DNA of 64,000 nucleotides from Manis javanica (taxonomy: Eukaryota > Chordata > Mammalia > Pholidota > Manidae), in the NCBI RefSeq assembly GCF_040802235.1, contig NC_133161.1:148605121-148669120 (forward strand), written 5' to 3'. Positions 34,720-46,300 of this stretch are shown piece by piece. The notes below the pieces were generated by a model. It was given only the letters and a program-made list of their open reading frames with translations, was not told the origin of the DNA and did no database searches. A program made the translations under genes and the position numbers. Numbering within the stretch: position 1 is the stretch's first letter; each line of letters begins with the position of its first letter.

Positions 34720-34865
34720 GCCTTTCTGAGCAACTACTATGTCTTCTGTACTCACAGTCTTCGTCCCAGGTGCAGGACATCATAGTTCTTACTTTTAAGA
34801 TGATACACTGAGGCTCAGCGCATCATTTGGTTTGTCCAGGGTCAGGAAGCCATGAAGTGGTGTCG
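34720..34865. repeat. MIR-like fragment
   Basis: ctgagcaactactatgtctt, gatacactgaggctcagcgc and tgtccagggtcaggaagcc follow the MIR core order. Confidence 0.55.
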
Positions 34866-35399
34866 CTGATACTGGAAGCTGGGCCTGGATGAGTCTCTTC
34901 CCATCATTTCCTTCCCAGCCCTGGGCACATAACCCCTCCCAAGCCCTGTCTCACCCACGGTGCCCTCCGGGCAAGCCCGTCCCTTTTCCCGATCAGCACA
35001 GCTTGTCAGCGGCTCCCAGTGCCGGCCTTCCCCGTGCCCTCAGATCGGGGTCACCCGCCCTGCCCTGGGCTGCAGCGGCCCAGCCCGTTCTGGGCCCCTC
35101 TTGTCCTGGCCCATTCCTCCTCAGCCTGGGTGGGGAGTGCATGGGGTCCTCAGGATTCTAGTCCAAGACAGGGTGTGTCTAACGGAGGTGTGGGGGGCCT
35201 CCTCCCTAGCAGGACAAACCTTTGAGGGAGGCCCCCTTCCCCTCGGCTCTGTGCTTAAAAGTGACCATCCTACCCCCCCATGACCTGGCAAACTGACGAG
35301 GAGGGGGCTCAGCTGTGGTCACCCCCCCATCTAGGCTCGAGAGACTGGCTCCCTGGGGATGCCAACGTCTGGATGCCAAAGTGACTGGACATCAAATTG

Positions 35400-35560
35400 G
35401 ATCATCCTGAGCTCAAATGCTGCCCTTTCACCCCTCGCTGTGTGATGTCGGGCCACTGACTTAACCTCTCTGGGTCTCAGTATATTTGCCCTACTGCACA
35501 TGAGCATTGAATCAGGCAAGGCACGGCACAGGAAGTCCTCATATGACGTGTGGCACCAAG
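35400..35560. repeat. MIR-like fragment
   Basis: The gtgatgtcgggccactgact / taacctctctgggtctcagt block is a recognisable MIR core. Confidence 0.65.
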
Positions 35561-37409
35561 CAAGTGTCCCCTTGCAGTAGCTGCCAGTATTGGGCCTCCC
35601 TACCCCCACCTGACTGTCACGGGGCGGGGTGGGGGGTGCTGTCACCGGGTCCAGCCTCACCTGCACAGTGAGAACTCCGAGGCGCTGGTCTAGCTCCCCC
35701 CGCCTCTGACACCCCCCCCAAGCACACACACTCCTGCCGAAGGGGCAGGGCAGGGAGCCCCAGGCCTCAGACCCGCCAGGACGAGCCTGGGCTGGCTTTG
35801 CCCAGGGACCCTCAGTGTCAAGTTCAGGCGCAGCGAGAGTGTCCTGGTGGCTGGGAGGCCAGAGGGCAGGGAGTGAGGGGCCAGGGGCCGAGTGGCCAGA
35901 GGATCTGTAGGCTGTGGAGGCCTAAGGGCCAGAGTGCAGCCCCAGAGCCATCTCCTGTATCCCTAGGAAGCCGCACCCGATAAACCATAATGGGTGTTCG
36001 AAGGACGCCCAGCAGGGAGGGTCTGGGAGATGCAGAGAGAGCGTCTTTCCTCCCGGGGCTGAGGCTCGGGGTGGGGACAGCGGGCCTCTCAGCAGCCTTG
36101 GGGCCCCAGGTGGGAAGGCAGAGCGGGCCCCTCCCAGCACTGGCACCCCTGGGAGGCAGGGGAAGGAGCAGGAAGAGCAGCCAGGCCAGCCCACCCTGGG
36201 GCCCTTTCCCCCGCGCCCAGCGCTTCGCGATGAGGCGCAGGAAGCTGGTGCTCGCCCACCGCTTGTGGCTGCCTTTGGCGGAAGCCGGAGGGCGCATTCC
36301 TCCCCCAGGCCCCCCGCGCCCATGCTCTGTGCTGGAGGCCAGAGATCCTGGCGGGGTGGCCGTGGCCCGTCCCCCTGCTCGGGCCCTCCTCTGCCTGAGG
36401 CGCTGACATGTTGAACCTGGGGAGAGGCGAAGGTCTGGGAAACAAAAGGGCTACATCTGCCAGGGCGGGTTGGAGGGCTGCTCCTCCAGAGGCGGGACTT
36501 CCATGACCAGGGTCTCTCCGGGTGCCATGGCCGTGGCACAGTGGGCAGGGGGCTCTGGGGGTAGGCAGCTGGGGCCCCGGAAAATAGGGTGTCAGGGGAG
36601 GAGAGCAGTGGAGGGGTCTTGCTGTCCCTTGGCCCCTCTGTCCTTGGACGGCGCACAGCCACCTCCGCCATCTGCCCGCAGCCTATAATTCAGCGGCCCA
36701 GCTGCGCAGAGGGCTCAGCTGCTCTGAGGGTGGGGAGGCTGATTCCCCATGGAGCACAGTGACTGGTAGGTGCCCTGGGGCCCAGCTGCCCTGGTGGCAG
36801 GGGCGGGCTGCATGTGACACGTGACATGGCACTGTCCCCAAGCCCCTAGCGCCCCAGCCTGCTGTGCAGCCCCCTGAGAGCTCCCACTGGCCCCCTTACC
36901 TTCATCGTGCCTTAGACCCACACTTCTCCAACTGCGCTGCACAAGTGGGTCCTCTGGGATTGGTCAGAGTTCAGATCCTGCTTCAGTAGGTCTGGAGGGC
37001 CCAGGACTCTGCATTTCTAACCAGCGAGCAGCTGATGCTGGTGCTCCAGGGACCACACCTGAGGCAGGGAATCCTTAGGGCTAGCCCAGCTCCTTAATCC
37101 GTCTGCGATGTCTCCGAGTTCCCGGACAGCCCTGGGGACAGGCTCCTGGTACCTGCCGCCATCCCCTGTGCCTCGGGCAGGCGCCCCGCCGGCCACGCCA
37201 CCCATCTCACCTCGTTCGACCCTCCCCACCTCTGCAGAGCTCCTCCTCAGCGCTTTCACATCAGGGATCACTTGGGCCCCAGATGCTTAGGAAATCGCCT
37301 GTGGTCACAAAGCTAATGGGCAGTGGGATTGTGATTCAAGCTCACATCTTCTTCCCATTCCTCTGATCACATGCCAGTTGGTGGATATTAGAAGTAATGG
37401 TCAAGGCTG

Positions 37410-37640
37410 TGAGCTGTGGAGTCTGAGTGGGCCTGAGCAGCAGAACGTCCACCAGCATGGAGTCTGGGTCGGACCGCGTGTGTTTGGATCTTAAGCTCAT
37501 CACCTGCTAGCTCAGTGACCTTGGGCAAACGAGTTACCCCGTCTGGGCTTCCGTTTCTGCACCTGTGAAGTGGGACCGGTACTACTACTGTGCCGAGGAT
37601 CTCACTGTATGCACATCTCAGCATATCCACAACCCTCATA
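37410..37640 (+). repeat. MIR SINE
   Basis: catggagtctgggtcggacc, acctgctagctcagtgacct, tgggcaaacgagttacccc, tctgggcttccgtttctgca in order; a clear MIR in plus orientation. Confidence 0.75.
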
Positions 37641-37744
37641 ATGAATCTACCTCAGGTCTATCTGTCTAATGAGATTATGTAGCGAGAGCCCTTGGAGAAG
37701 CGTCTGGCACAGGAATCAGTGAGGCTGATTACTTGAGAAATGGG

Positions 37745-37975
37745 GATATTGACACTAACAATAAAAGCCACCACTTAATCAAGTAAATAGCTGTACTGGG
37801 CATGTTTCTATGCATTTTACATGTGTGACTCATTTAATTCTCATAATAACCTTATAAGCTAGGTTTAATATTATCACATTTTATGAATGAAGAAACTGAG
37901 GCATAGAGTTTAAAGGACCCACCCCCAGATCACATATCTGATTCACGGTGGAGCTGGAGTTTGAACCCAGTGTGG
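37745..37975 (-). repeat. MIR-type element
   Basis: catgtttctatgcattttac, ctcataataaccttataagc, gaatgaagaaactgaggcat and agctggagtttgaacccag are standard MIR phrases in the opposite orientation to the preceding element, 100 bp away. Confidence 0.75.
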
Positions 37976-40319
37976 TTCTCCCAAGGCAGGCAGACACAGT
38001 GACTGTTTCCTGTGTTCCAGGCACCGTTGCAGGCACTGGAGACACAGCAGTGAGCACCATAAACCCCCTGCTCCCCCAGACCTGATGTTCCAGGGGCCCT
38101 AGAACCAGACCACCCAGGCCCTCGGCACAGGACCCTCAGTAACCTATCTCTGCCTATCCTGTTACCCCCCCTTGACTGTGACTGACACCACCAACCCATC
38201 ACATTCTTCACACGGAGCCCACCAAAATCTGTCTCAAGACAACACTCCCTTGGGTTTGCGCTGAGACCAGATCTGTGTCAGTTCTGGGTAACCATGCTGC
38301 AGTGGTACAAATGAACATTTCAGACCCCAAAGCCGGTGATGTGCACCCCCCGGAGGAGGTGGCAGGAGGTGGGGACCCAAGTGCAAAGGGCAGGTATGGG
38401 GAGGAGCTGAGGAGCCAAATCGGCCAGGGAGGTGGGGAGAGAGAGAACCGCCGGCAGCTCTGTGACTCCCTCACCCTCAGCTCTCCGAAGAGGATGGGCA
38501 GGGTGGCAAGGAGTGGGGCCCGCTCCAGGGCTGGCCAGCGGCATGCAGCCTGGTCCCCACTGGCCCGAGCAGGCCCTGGGTCTTCGTAGCTGGCCGCTGG
38601 CTGGGGGACAGGTAGAGAGGGCAAGCAGGGGCCTTCCCTGCAGGCTGGAATCTGCTGCCTGCTGCGCGGAGCCCGCCCACTGCCCAGCAGCCCCTTCCCG
38701 CCCCAGCAGAGTGCTGCACCGCCATGCCTGCGTTATGGCCTCTGCCAAATGAAGCACAAACTTAACTACATCACCCCCCCAGCATGACAGGGAGGCGGCT
38801 GGCAGTGGCACCCTGGGCTGCTTCAGTCCCCGAATCTAATCACTGGACTGGGTCATTTCAATTACGGACACCAGAGTGTGGTGGGGGTGTGGCTGCTCGT
38901 AAAGGCCTCCATGCTGCTGCTCAGCTAATTATGAAGCTCTTACTGTCGCGGCAGGTGAATGACTCAGAGCGGAGAGGTTCTGGCTGCCGAGATGGAGCGT
39001 GAGCCACGCAGGAGGGCGGAGGGGCACCTGGGATGGGTCCAAGGGCACAGGTGGGGTCGCAGGGAGGGACGCACAGCCTCCCAGGAGGGATCAGAGAACT
39101 GGGGCCTCTGCCCTGGGTGGCCATCCAGTACTGGGACTCGGTGGAGGAGCCTGTTACCTCAAACCCCAAGATTGCAGTTCTCTAGAAACCTTTGAGCCAC
39201 AGAGTAGGATACAAATGTAAGCTCCATGCCCTTCTACTGACCTTGTGAGTGGGCCTGGGGCTTCCCGAGGCTGCCCTGAGAGGCTGGTTCTCTCCGGGGG
39301 GAGCCTCAGGCTGGCAGCCCGCTCAGCAGCTCTCTGGCTCGCTTCTGGTCTGACCCGTCGTCGGGCCACAGAAGACCGGCTGGGTCACAGAGCGCAGGAG
39401 GTGGGGTCTCGGCTTCCCTAAGTGCAACCAGACAGGAGACAGGGGTGTCCTAGGAGAAGATGCCCACCCCCTAACTGGGGGCTACACGAAAGGCACGCAG
39501 GCTTTGGGAGATTGTGGTCACAGCCCTGAGATACCAGGATGAGGGGGGCTCCCTGGCCAGCTGGGGGCTGCGCCTAATAACGCCTTATTCTAGGCGTCAG
39601 AGAGGCCCCCAGAACTGGAGCTGTGATTTCCCAGCGAGTGCAGAGACTACCTGGGTTGTGGGAAACAGCAGATGGCGGGGCACTTGCAGCTGGGAAAATC
39701 CCGTTTCTGCTCTGTCCCTCAGTCTCCTCCCTCTAAGAAACAAGAATCACCATTTGGAGGGGCACCAACATTTGGAGGGGCTGAGCTAAAGCTGCTCTGT
39801 ACATAAGGGCTGCTGGCGCCCCACCTTCCTCCCCTGCAGCGGATGAGGTCTCCAGGGCGCGGCACTGCTCCAGAGGGCAGACCTCACCCTGGGACTTAGC
39901 AAGGGCCCTGGTGGCCACGCTGAGGTCAGGGCCACTTGGCACTTGGGCAGGGGAGGTCTGCACTGGCACCCAGCATGGCGTTCAGGGTGCACTCTGGAAG
40001 GGCTGCTTTGTGGAGGCTGACATAGACAACTTGGAGACGTTCTCTAGGGAGGAAACGAAGGGGTGCCGGGTGGGAAGCTGGATGGGAAGTCGTTCGGCAG
40101 CACCCTCCCCGGCCCGCCACCCAGGTCCCCTATGGCACGGGAAGTGATGGTTTCAGCCCTTGGCCTTTGGGTCCTGGAATAAAGGCACCTCGGGTGACAG
40201 AGGTAGCTGGAAGGGTCCCACACCACAGACGCAAGACTGGAATCCATCTGCTGGAAGCAGGCAGGTCTTATTTTTATTTTGTCACGTATGATTTGCTTTT
40301 CAAAGTGCTGTTGAGTACA

Positions 40320-40450
40320 CTGCTGCATTCTGACCCAAAGCGCTATGGGTAGAGCAAGTGCGAGGAGCCCCTATGTCAAATAGGGTAAACTGGAGCTCTG
40401 AGAAGTCAGTCAAGGCCACCTGGCCAGGTAGAGAGGAAGCCAGGACCAAC
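40320..40450. repeat. MIR-like fragment
   Basis: tgtcaaatagggtaaactgg, agctctgagaagtcagtcaa. A short diverged MIR core. Confidence 0.4.
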
Positions 40451-41993
40451 ACCAGGTGCTTTCTCCAAGACCCAGGTACAAAGGAGATTTTCTAGTGGGG
40501 TTCGCTGCAGACCTGTTTGCCCTCTGATAACTGAGGAAGTGAAGAGTGATTTAGGAATCAGTTGAGAGGCAACCGAGTAGGTCGGGCAGGGGAGGCCGCC
40601 AGCAAAAAGCAGGAAGTGAGGAGGGAAGTAGGTGGAGGTCTGCACGCACCCTTCCTATCCACAAACTTCTTATGCTCCTCATTTCATTAACAGCAGCAGA
40701 GGAATTTCATGGACGATTGGCATTGAGCACTAACTGGGAGGTAATGAGAGGGGGAGGATGCAGGTAAAGGCTGTTTGAATTTAAATTCCTTTTCTTTAGG
40801 GGGTGGGGGGCAGATTTTTTGAAAGGCAGTTTTAGTGCTGAGAACAGTTCCTAGCGAGCAGCCCTGGGCTTTTGTGCCCTCTGCCAGCAGTGTCGGGGTG
40901 AAGACTATCCCTCAGCACAGTGTGACCTCCGACGGCTGCCCCCACTGAGGATGGAGGGATGCCGTGAGGCTGGAAGTCTGACCTTGGGTAGATTCTGTCC
41001 CTCAGACCGGGGCAAACACCCTAGAAACGTGTCCAGCTTCAGGGGTGAGCTAGGGTGAGTCCTGTGCACTTAGTCACTGCAGAATCTTCATGAGCACTAC
41101 TGTGGGCACCTGAACAGAGAGGGGAGAAGCTGGTGGAGGAGAGGGCTGCTGCTCTGGGAACGTGAGCTGGCCGGCAGGCGATGTGCACATGGGCTCACTT
41201 GCAGGGCCACGGAATGTTCCGAAGAGAGGGATGCCGGGAGATGAGGACTAAAGTGAGGGGGACGGAGTCACGGGCGGACCAGGTCGGGCTGGGGCGGGGG
41301 GAGAGGGCCAGTCTAAGCAGAGTCCTCAGACAGCGACACAGATTGGTGCAACTAACGAATGCATCGACCAGCAAGAGATGTTTGGGTGGAAATGACCTCC
41401 CTCCTGAGGAGGACGGCAGGGAGGTCGACTCGGCTACACAGAAGCCTCTGTGATACGAAGCGGTGGGAAACGAAGCAAGTGGACATGAGGGGAGGCAGAT
41501 TTTGCGGAAGGCTTGAATTCTGATCTTGGGATTCAGGTGATAAGGCCACAGGAACAGCCATAAAAGGCTAATCAATACAGATTTGGCTCCTGGAGAGTAA
41601 GAGCCGGAAGTCGATCTGTTACCCAGGTGCCAGATGACCCGGGTCCGTCTGCCTGGAGGAGTACCTGTGGGCATAGATGGGAAGCCAAGGGGCCACTGGA
41701 CTGGATGCCTGGTTCTGTGTCACCTTGACTAGGTCATGGTACCAAGAAATTTGGTTAAACATTATTCTAGGTGTTTCTGTGAAGGTATTTTTAGATGATA
41801 TTAACATTTAAATTAGTAGATTTGGATGAAACAGATCACTCTCCAAATGTTAGTGGGGTTCCCTAAGAATAGGTGGGCTCTTCCATCAGAGGCACCTCCC
41901 TTTGGACTCAAACTGCACGTATCTCCTGGGCCCCAAGCCTGCCAGCCTACCCTGCAGATTTTGGACTAGCCAAGATCCCACAGTCACGTGAGT

Positions 41994-42365
41994 GCTATGG
42001 GCTGGACCGTGAACCTACCCGGATTCTTTTGTTGAAATCCTAACTCTCAGTATTTTAGAATTGACACCATCTGGAGATTGGGCCTTTGAAGAGATAATTC
42101 AGATTAAATGAGGTTAGTAGAGGGGGTCCTAATCCAGTATCATTGGTTTCTTTATAAGAAGAGGAACAGTGGACAGATCTGGGCACGCACGGAAGAGGGA
42201 CTGTGTGAGGACACAGGGCAGAGGCCCGTGGACACGGCCCTTGAAAGAAACCAGCCCTGCCGAAACCTCGATCTGAGTTCAGCCTCTAGACCGTGAGAAA
42301 ATATATCGCTGTTTAAGCTGCCCAGCACGTGGGGTTTTGTCGCAGGGCCCTGGGGGACGAATACA
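41994..42365 (+). mobile_element. MLT1-like MaLR LTR
   Basis: Motifs in LTR order: gctatgggctggaccgtgaa, tgttgaaatcctaactctca, tttataagaagaggaac, gtgtgaggacacagggca, gcctctagaccgtgagaaaa, tgtttaagctgcccagcacg, and an end ttttgtcgcagggccctggg. These match the arrangement of old MLT1 LTRs. No internal retroviral sequence is attached, so it is a solo LTR or a fragment. Confidence 0.7.
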
Positions 42366-42652
42366 GGTGGCAGACAGTGAGTGCCTTGGACGCAAGGGCC
42401 ACAGATCAGCCTCTTCCCCAGCTCAGAGCCTCACACAGGGTGCGTGCTGACTGCATGTGCTGGGTTGGGCCAGAAGGCTGGGCACTGCTTTCCATCCAGC
42501 TTGTCCCCTGCTGAGGAGGTGCAGCGGAGGGCGGTCTCATCTGGGGCGGTGGAGCCAGAGTTCCAGGCCACGGTGCGGTGGGGGCCGTGCACTCTGGTTT
42601 CTACCAGGCTGACCTTGGGAGTCAAGTCAAGTGAAGAATGACCTGTGACTGG

Positions 42653-42658
42653 CTTATT
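42653..42658 (-). terminator. HTR3B: Weak candidate HTR3B polyadenylation signal (AATAAG)
   Basis: No canonical AATAAA or ATTAAA is seen on the minus strand within about 500 bp of the HTR3B stop. This single-base variant is the nearest candidate, 450 bases downstream. It is offered only as a possibility. Confidence 0.2.
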
Positions 42659-42667
42659 TGGGGTGTT

Positions 42668-42740
42668 CTCTGGCATGCCTCACATAATGCCTAGGACTTA
42701 ATCGACACTCATTAAAGTTTTGTTAAAAGGATGACTGAAT
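42668..42740 (+). repeat. L2-like 3' tail
   Basis: cataatgcctaggacttaat followed by cgacactcattaaagttttg and the gactgaatgattgac tail is the end of an L2-type LINE. Confidence 0.5.
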
Positions 42741-42800
42741 GATTGACTAAGACAGGACTGGGAGATAGAGCCAACTTATACTTCTTAAATCTATGATAAC

Positions 42801-42818
42801 GTGTGTGTGTGTGTGTGC
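42801..42818. repeat. (GT)n microsatellite
   Basis: Eight or nine GT units, continuing as an imperfect GT/GC alternation to about 42832. It lies about 275 bp downstream of the HTR3B stop codon, so probably in the 3' UTR or near it. Confidence 0.9.
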
Positions 42819-43106
42819 ACGTGTGCGTGCGCCTATAGTGCTCTGAAGGCGACTGCTGATGGCAGTCACTCTGAGGGGGAGGCAGGGTGAGAGGCCCGGC
42901 TCCCCTCTCCCAGCTCCTCCTGTCCTATCTGTTTGCCATGGTGAGTCTCTGCTGAGTCCCTCGGCAGCTGCTCAGGTGTGAGCAGTGAATGGACAGAGGC
43001 AAGGGGGGCGGTTGACCCACCACTCCTCCCTCCCCAAACTTCCCACACACGCTCAGCCCTCCCCAAATGCGGCGAGAGCATTCAGTGCGACGAGCAACCT
43101 CCCATG

Positions 43107-43342
43107 TCACGAGCGGCTCCACAGCACCCAGAGGGAGCACAGGGTGACGGCGTAGAGCCCCAGCACCACCAGGTAGCCTCGGAAGAGCAGGCGGTCGAAG
43201 TGCTCCAGGAGGGCCAGCCACCCCACCTCTCGTCGGTGGGCCTGGTCTCGGGTTTGGAAGTAGCTGCTGATGGATCTGAGCTGGGGCCAGGCTTCCTCCA
43301 GGGTCCCCGATGGGTCCTGGTGCTCCTGAGAGAGGTGGGACT
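43107..43342 (-). CDS. HTR3B: HTR3B exon 9: cytoplasmic MA helix, M4, stop
   Basis: Acceptor cccacacag above 43342. It encodes ESHLSQEHQDPSGTLEEAW, PQLRSISSYFQTRDQAHRRE, VGWLALLEHFDRLLFRGYL, VVLGLYAVTLCSLWVLWSRS and stop. The MA helix has R, H and V where human 5-HT3B has Q395, D399 and A403. Confidence 0.96.
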
Positions 43343-46300
43343 CTGTGTGGGAGAAGAACACATTGCACGTGAGCCGGGGCTACCCACGGCATTGGTGGCC
43401 TCATCCTGCAAGGAAGCTGCGGACAAAACTGGGCAGCGGGCTGGGCACGGGCTGCCCGCCTGCTGAGGGGAGGCACCGCCGTGCCGAGGGAGCCCTGGAG
43501 GGCAGAGCGGAGCTGGGGGAAGATGGGTCTGGGAGAGTTTCTGAGCCAGGGTCCAGCCCACACTGACTTGGTTAGGGGCTACATGATTCTTTCTTTAAAA
43601 AAATTGAGACATAATTGATATATAACATTACCTACTTTCAGGGGTGCAGTGTAATAATTAGATGATCACCACGCATAGTCCCACTTTTATTTTGTGATGA
43701 GATACACTGTGGGATACACTCCCTTAGCCACTTCTGGGAATTGTAATCACAGGGAACACTCCACAAGTCCGCGTGTCACCCTTGCACGGGGCTGTGCTAG
43801 CCTCGGTGCTGTTGCACAGTCAGCATTCATGCTGCCTGTGTGAGTGCTGGGAGGACTTACATGCTGTTCCCCTCAGCGACCGGAACCCAGATGCATGCAG
43901 ACCGCGTGAGGGCACGCACCAGCACTCTTCCAGAGCCAGGGGCTCCTTCACTTTAGGGAACTGGTTGAAACCAGAGATAAAACAAACTAAGCTAGATGAG
44001 GGCCTGGCCTCCGAGTTAAAATGAGGCTTTCGGGAAAGCCAGCAGAAGGCGGCCATCAGCCTCCAGAGATGAAATCTAAAATGCAGCACAGAGGTGAGGA
44101 AGCAGATGCTTCCAGTTTCTACACTGCCACACACATGGCCTGGTGCCCCCCCAAAGGGCGCTGGTGCTCAGCAGGATGGGGAAGGGACCTCAGGGCTGCT
44201 CACAAACCTGTTACCCCAGTGAGCTGGGCCCCGGGACCCATCCTGGGCCTGTCAGAATCGGTGTGCCCTCGAAGACACCAGAGGGCCCACTCCTGCCCGC
44301 TGCCCTGCCCATCGTGGAGGAATCTGACCAACAGGATGGTTTCCGACAGGCTGAGAACCAAGAAGGCCATGCAGACTGCGAAGAAGACGCCTGAGGAAAG
44401 AAGCGGAGCAGGTGGCGTTAGCGGGTCTGTGGGGACTCTCCTGCCCCTGACCTGAAATGCAGCATCAGACCTTTGACAGCAATGATGCATGAGGGACGCC
44501 TGGTGCCCAGCGGCTGCTCACCGATCAGAGGGGTGTGCACTGAGCTCCTCGGCATCTTGGCAGACACGTTGACCCTGAACACGGTGTAGCCCACCAGCAC
44601 GCTGGTCTTGAACACAATCCTGGCGCGGCAGGTGGGTGGTAGGAAGAAGCTCCCCAAGTCCACGAGCATCAAGAAGACGCTGGGGATCAGCAGGCTCACG
44701 ACATAGTCCAGTGGGCGCCGGCGAATCACCACCTGGCCGGGCACAAGGAATCGGTTTGGAAAGAGGGTTTAAGCTGATGATTAATGTTCAGCCAAACCCA
44801 CAGCCAAGAACACTGCCCGAAGTTCCAACGTTTTTGCATCATGTGAAAAGCCTGTGCGGTTTGGAAATAAAAGATTATTTTGTGGTTCAGAAAAGAAAAA
44901 AATCCTTTAATTTTATTCTTTAATTATTAATACTAATAATTTAATATTGATCAGCTAATATTAATATTTATAACTAGAAGCAGCTGCAGCTACCATCAGT
45001 TCACCGCTTGCCGTGTGCCTGGCGCTGGACTGCGCTTCATATGCTTTGCTCGGTCCTCACACCTGACGGCTGGATATTAGCTCCATCTCACAAGGAAACC
45101 AAGGTTCATACAGATTAAACTGCATTTCCAAACTCACATGACCAGTGAATGAGAAACGGTTTTAAAACCAGGTCAGACACCAAAATCTTCCTTCTGACAC
45201 CGCTTACTTTGCAATGCACTGTATCGTTTTGCATGAGATGTGATTTTTTTAATCCTTGCCGTGAGCTTGTGGGCAGTAGTGTCCCCACTTCATAGATTTT
45301 TAAACATAAAGCTCAGCTCCTCCAGTAAGTTGAGGGAAGGGCAGGGTTGGGGTGTGCCCCCACGTCTGCCCCAAGCCCCGTATCCTCTTCCACACGGCGT
45401 GGCTGCAACCCTTAATCTGAACGGCCCTCTGAGCGGAGTTCCAGGCTCTTCGTCCTCTCCTCTGCCTCCTTCTCCGGAAGAGAGTCACAGAAATGAGCAG
45501 AGGTGGAGGCCAGGGGTGGAGCAGACGGTGGTGGGAGGGGCCTTCTGGGTGAGGCAGGGCCTCACCTTGCCAAAGAGAGCAGGGGCTCCCGACCCCTTGG
45601 GTCTGAGAGTATACCCCAACTCCAATGCCGTGGGGCCTGGGGGCCAGAGCCACCTGCGGGATTGCAGTCTGGCTGTCATCTTTCACATTAAACATCACCG
45701 GCTGCAGGTAGCTAAGCCAGCGCGACACTCACGCTTTACACTGATCTGGTTGACACACACTTCCACCCAAGTGCGGTCGGCGAGAAAACCACCACCAGAG
45801 AGAGCTGGCATCAGCCTGCACCTGCCCGGCTCCGTGCATCACGCTGTGACCCAGACGGCTGGGGAGGGGAGGCAGTGAGAGGGGAGCCAAGGGGTCAGAC
45901 CCCAGGGCCTGTGCTGTGGGCCAGCCTGGGCTCTGGGTGACCCAGCCCTGTGGGGTGGCAGGGCTGCCCAGCCTGCTGTCTCTGGAGGGTCCAGATGGAA
46001 AGGCCCCCCTAGAGACCTCATGGCAGATGCTACTGAAGAGGATGGGATACCGTCCAGTGACGAATACCATCCCAGGGCACAAGCACAAGCAGGCGTGTTG
46101 GTTGAATGGAAAGAGCCCAGACTCAGAGTTGGAGTGACAGAGTCCCAGAGCCGAGCCCTCAGTCCCAAGACCCTGGTGTAGGTGATCCCAGGTGTGGGAT
46201 TTAACCCTGTCATGCCTTGATCTTCCCTTTCTGAAAAAGCAGTTTACTTCTGCTTTGCCAAACACCTTGGGTACAATTGAGATTAGCTGTTGTACTCATT

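Larger units (their letters stand above)
28261..42600. other. Spacer between HTR3A and HTR3B, no gene supported
   Basis: About 15 kb separates the HTR3A ATG from the HTR3B stop codon; in this block I see no exon of either gene and no other gene. It contains an AT-rich tract (28530-28920), MIR fragments, a 129-bp tandem duplication (about 32003-32230), an inverted repeat pair at 33472/34254 and an MLT1-like LTR (41994-42365). A sequence near 41700-41880 looks like another old interspersed repeat I cannot name. Confidence 0.7.
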
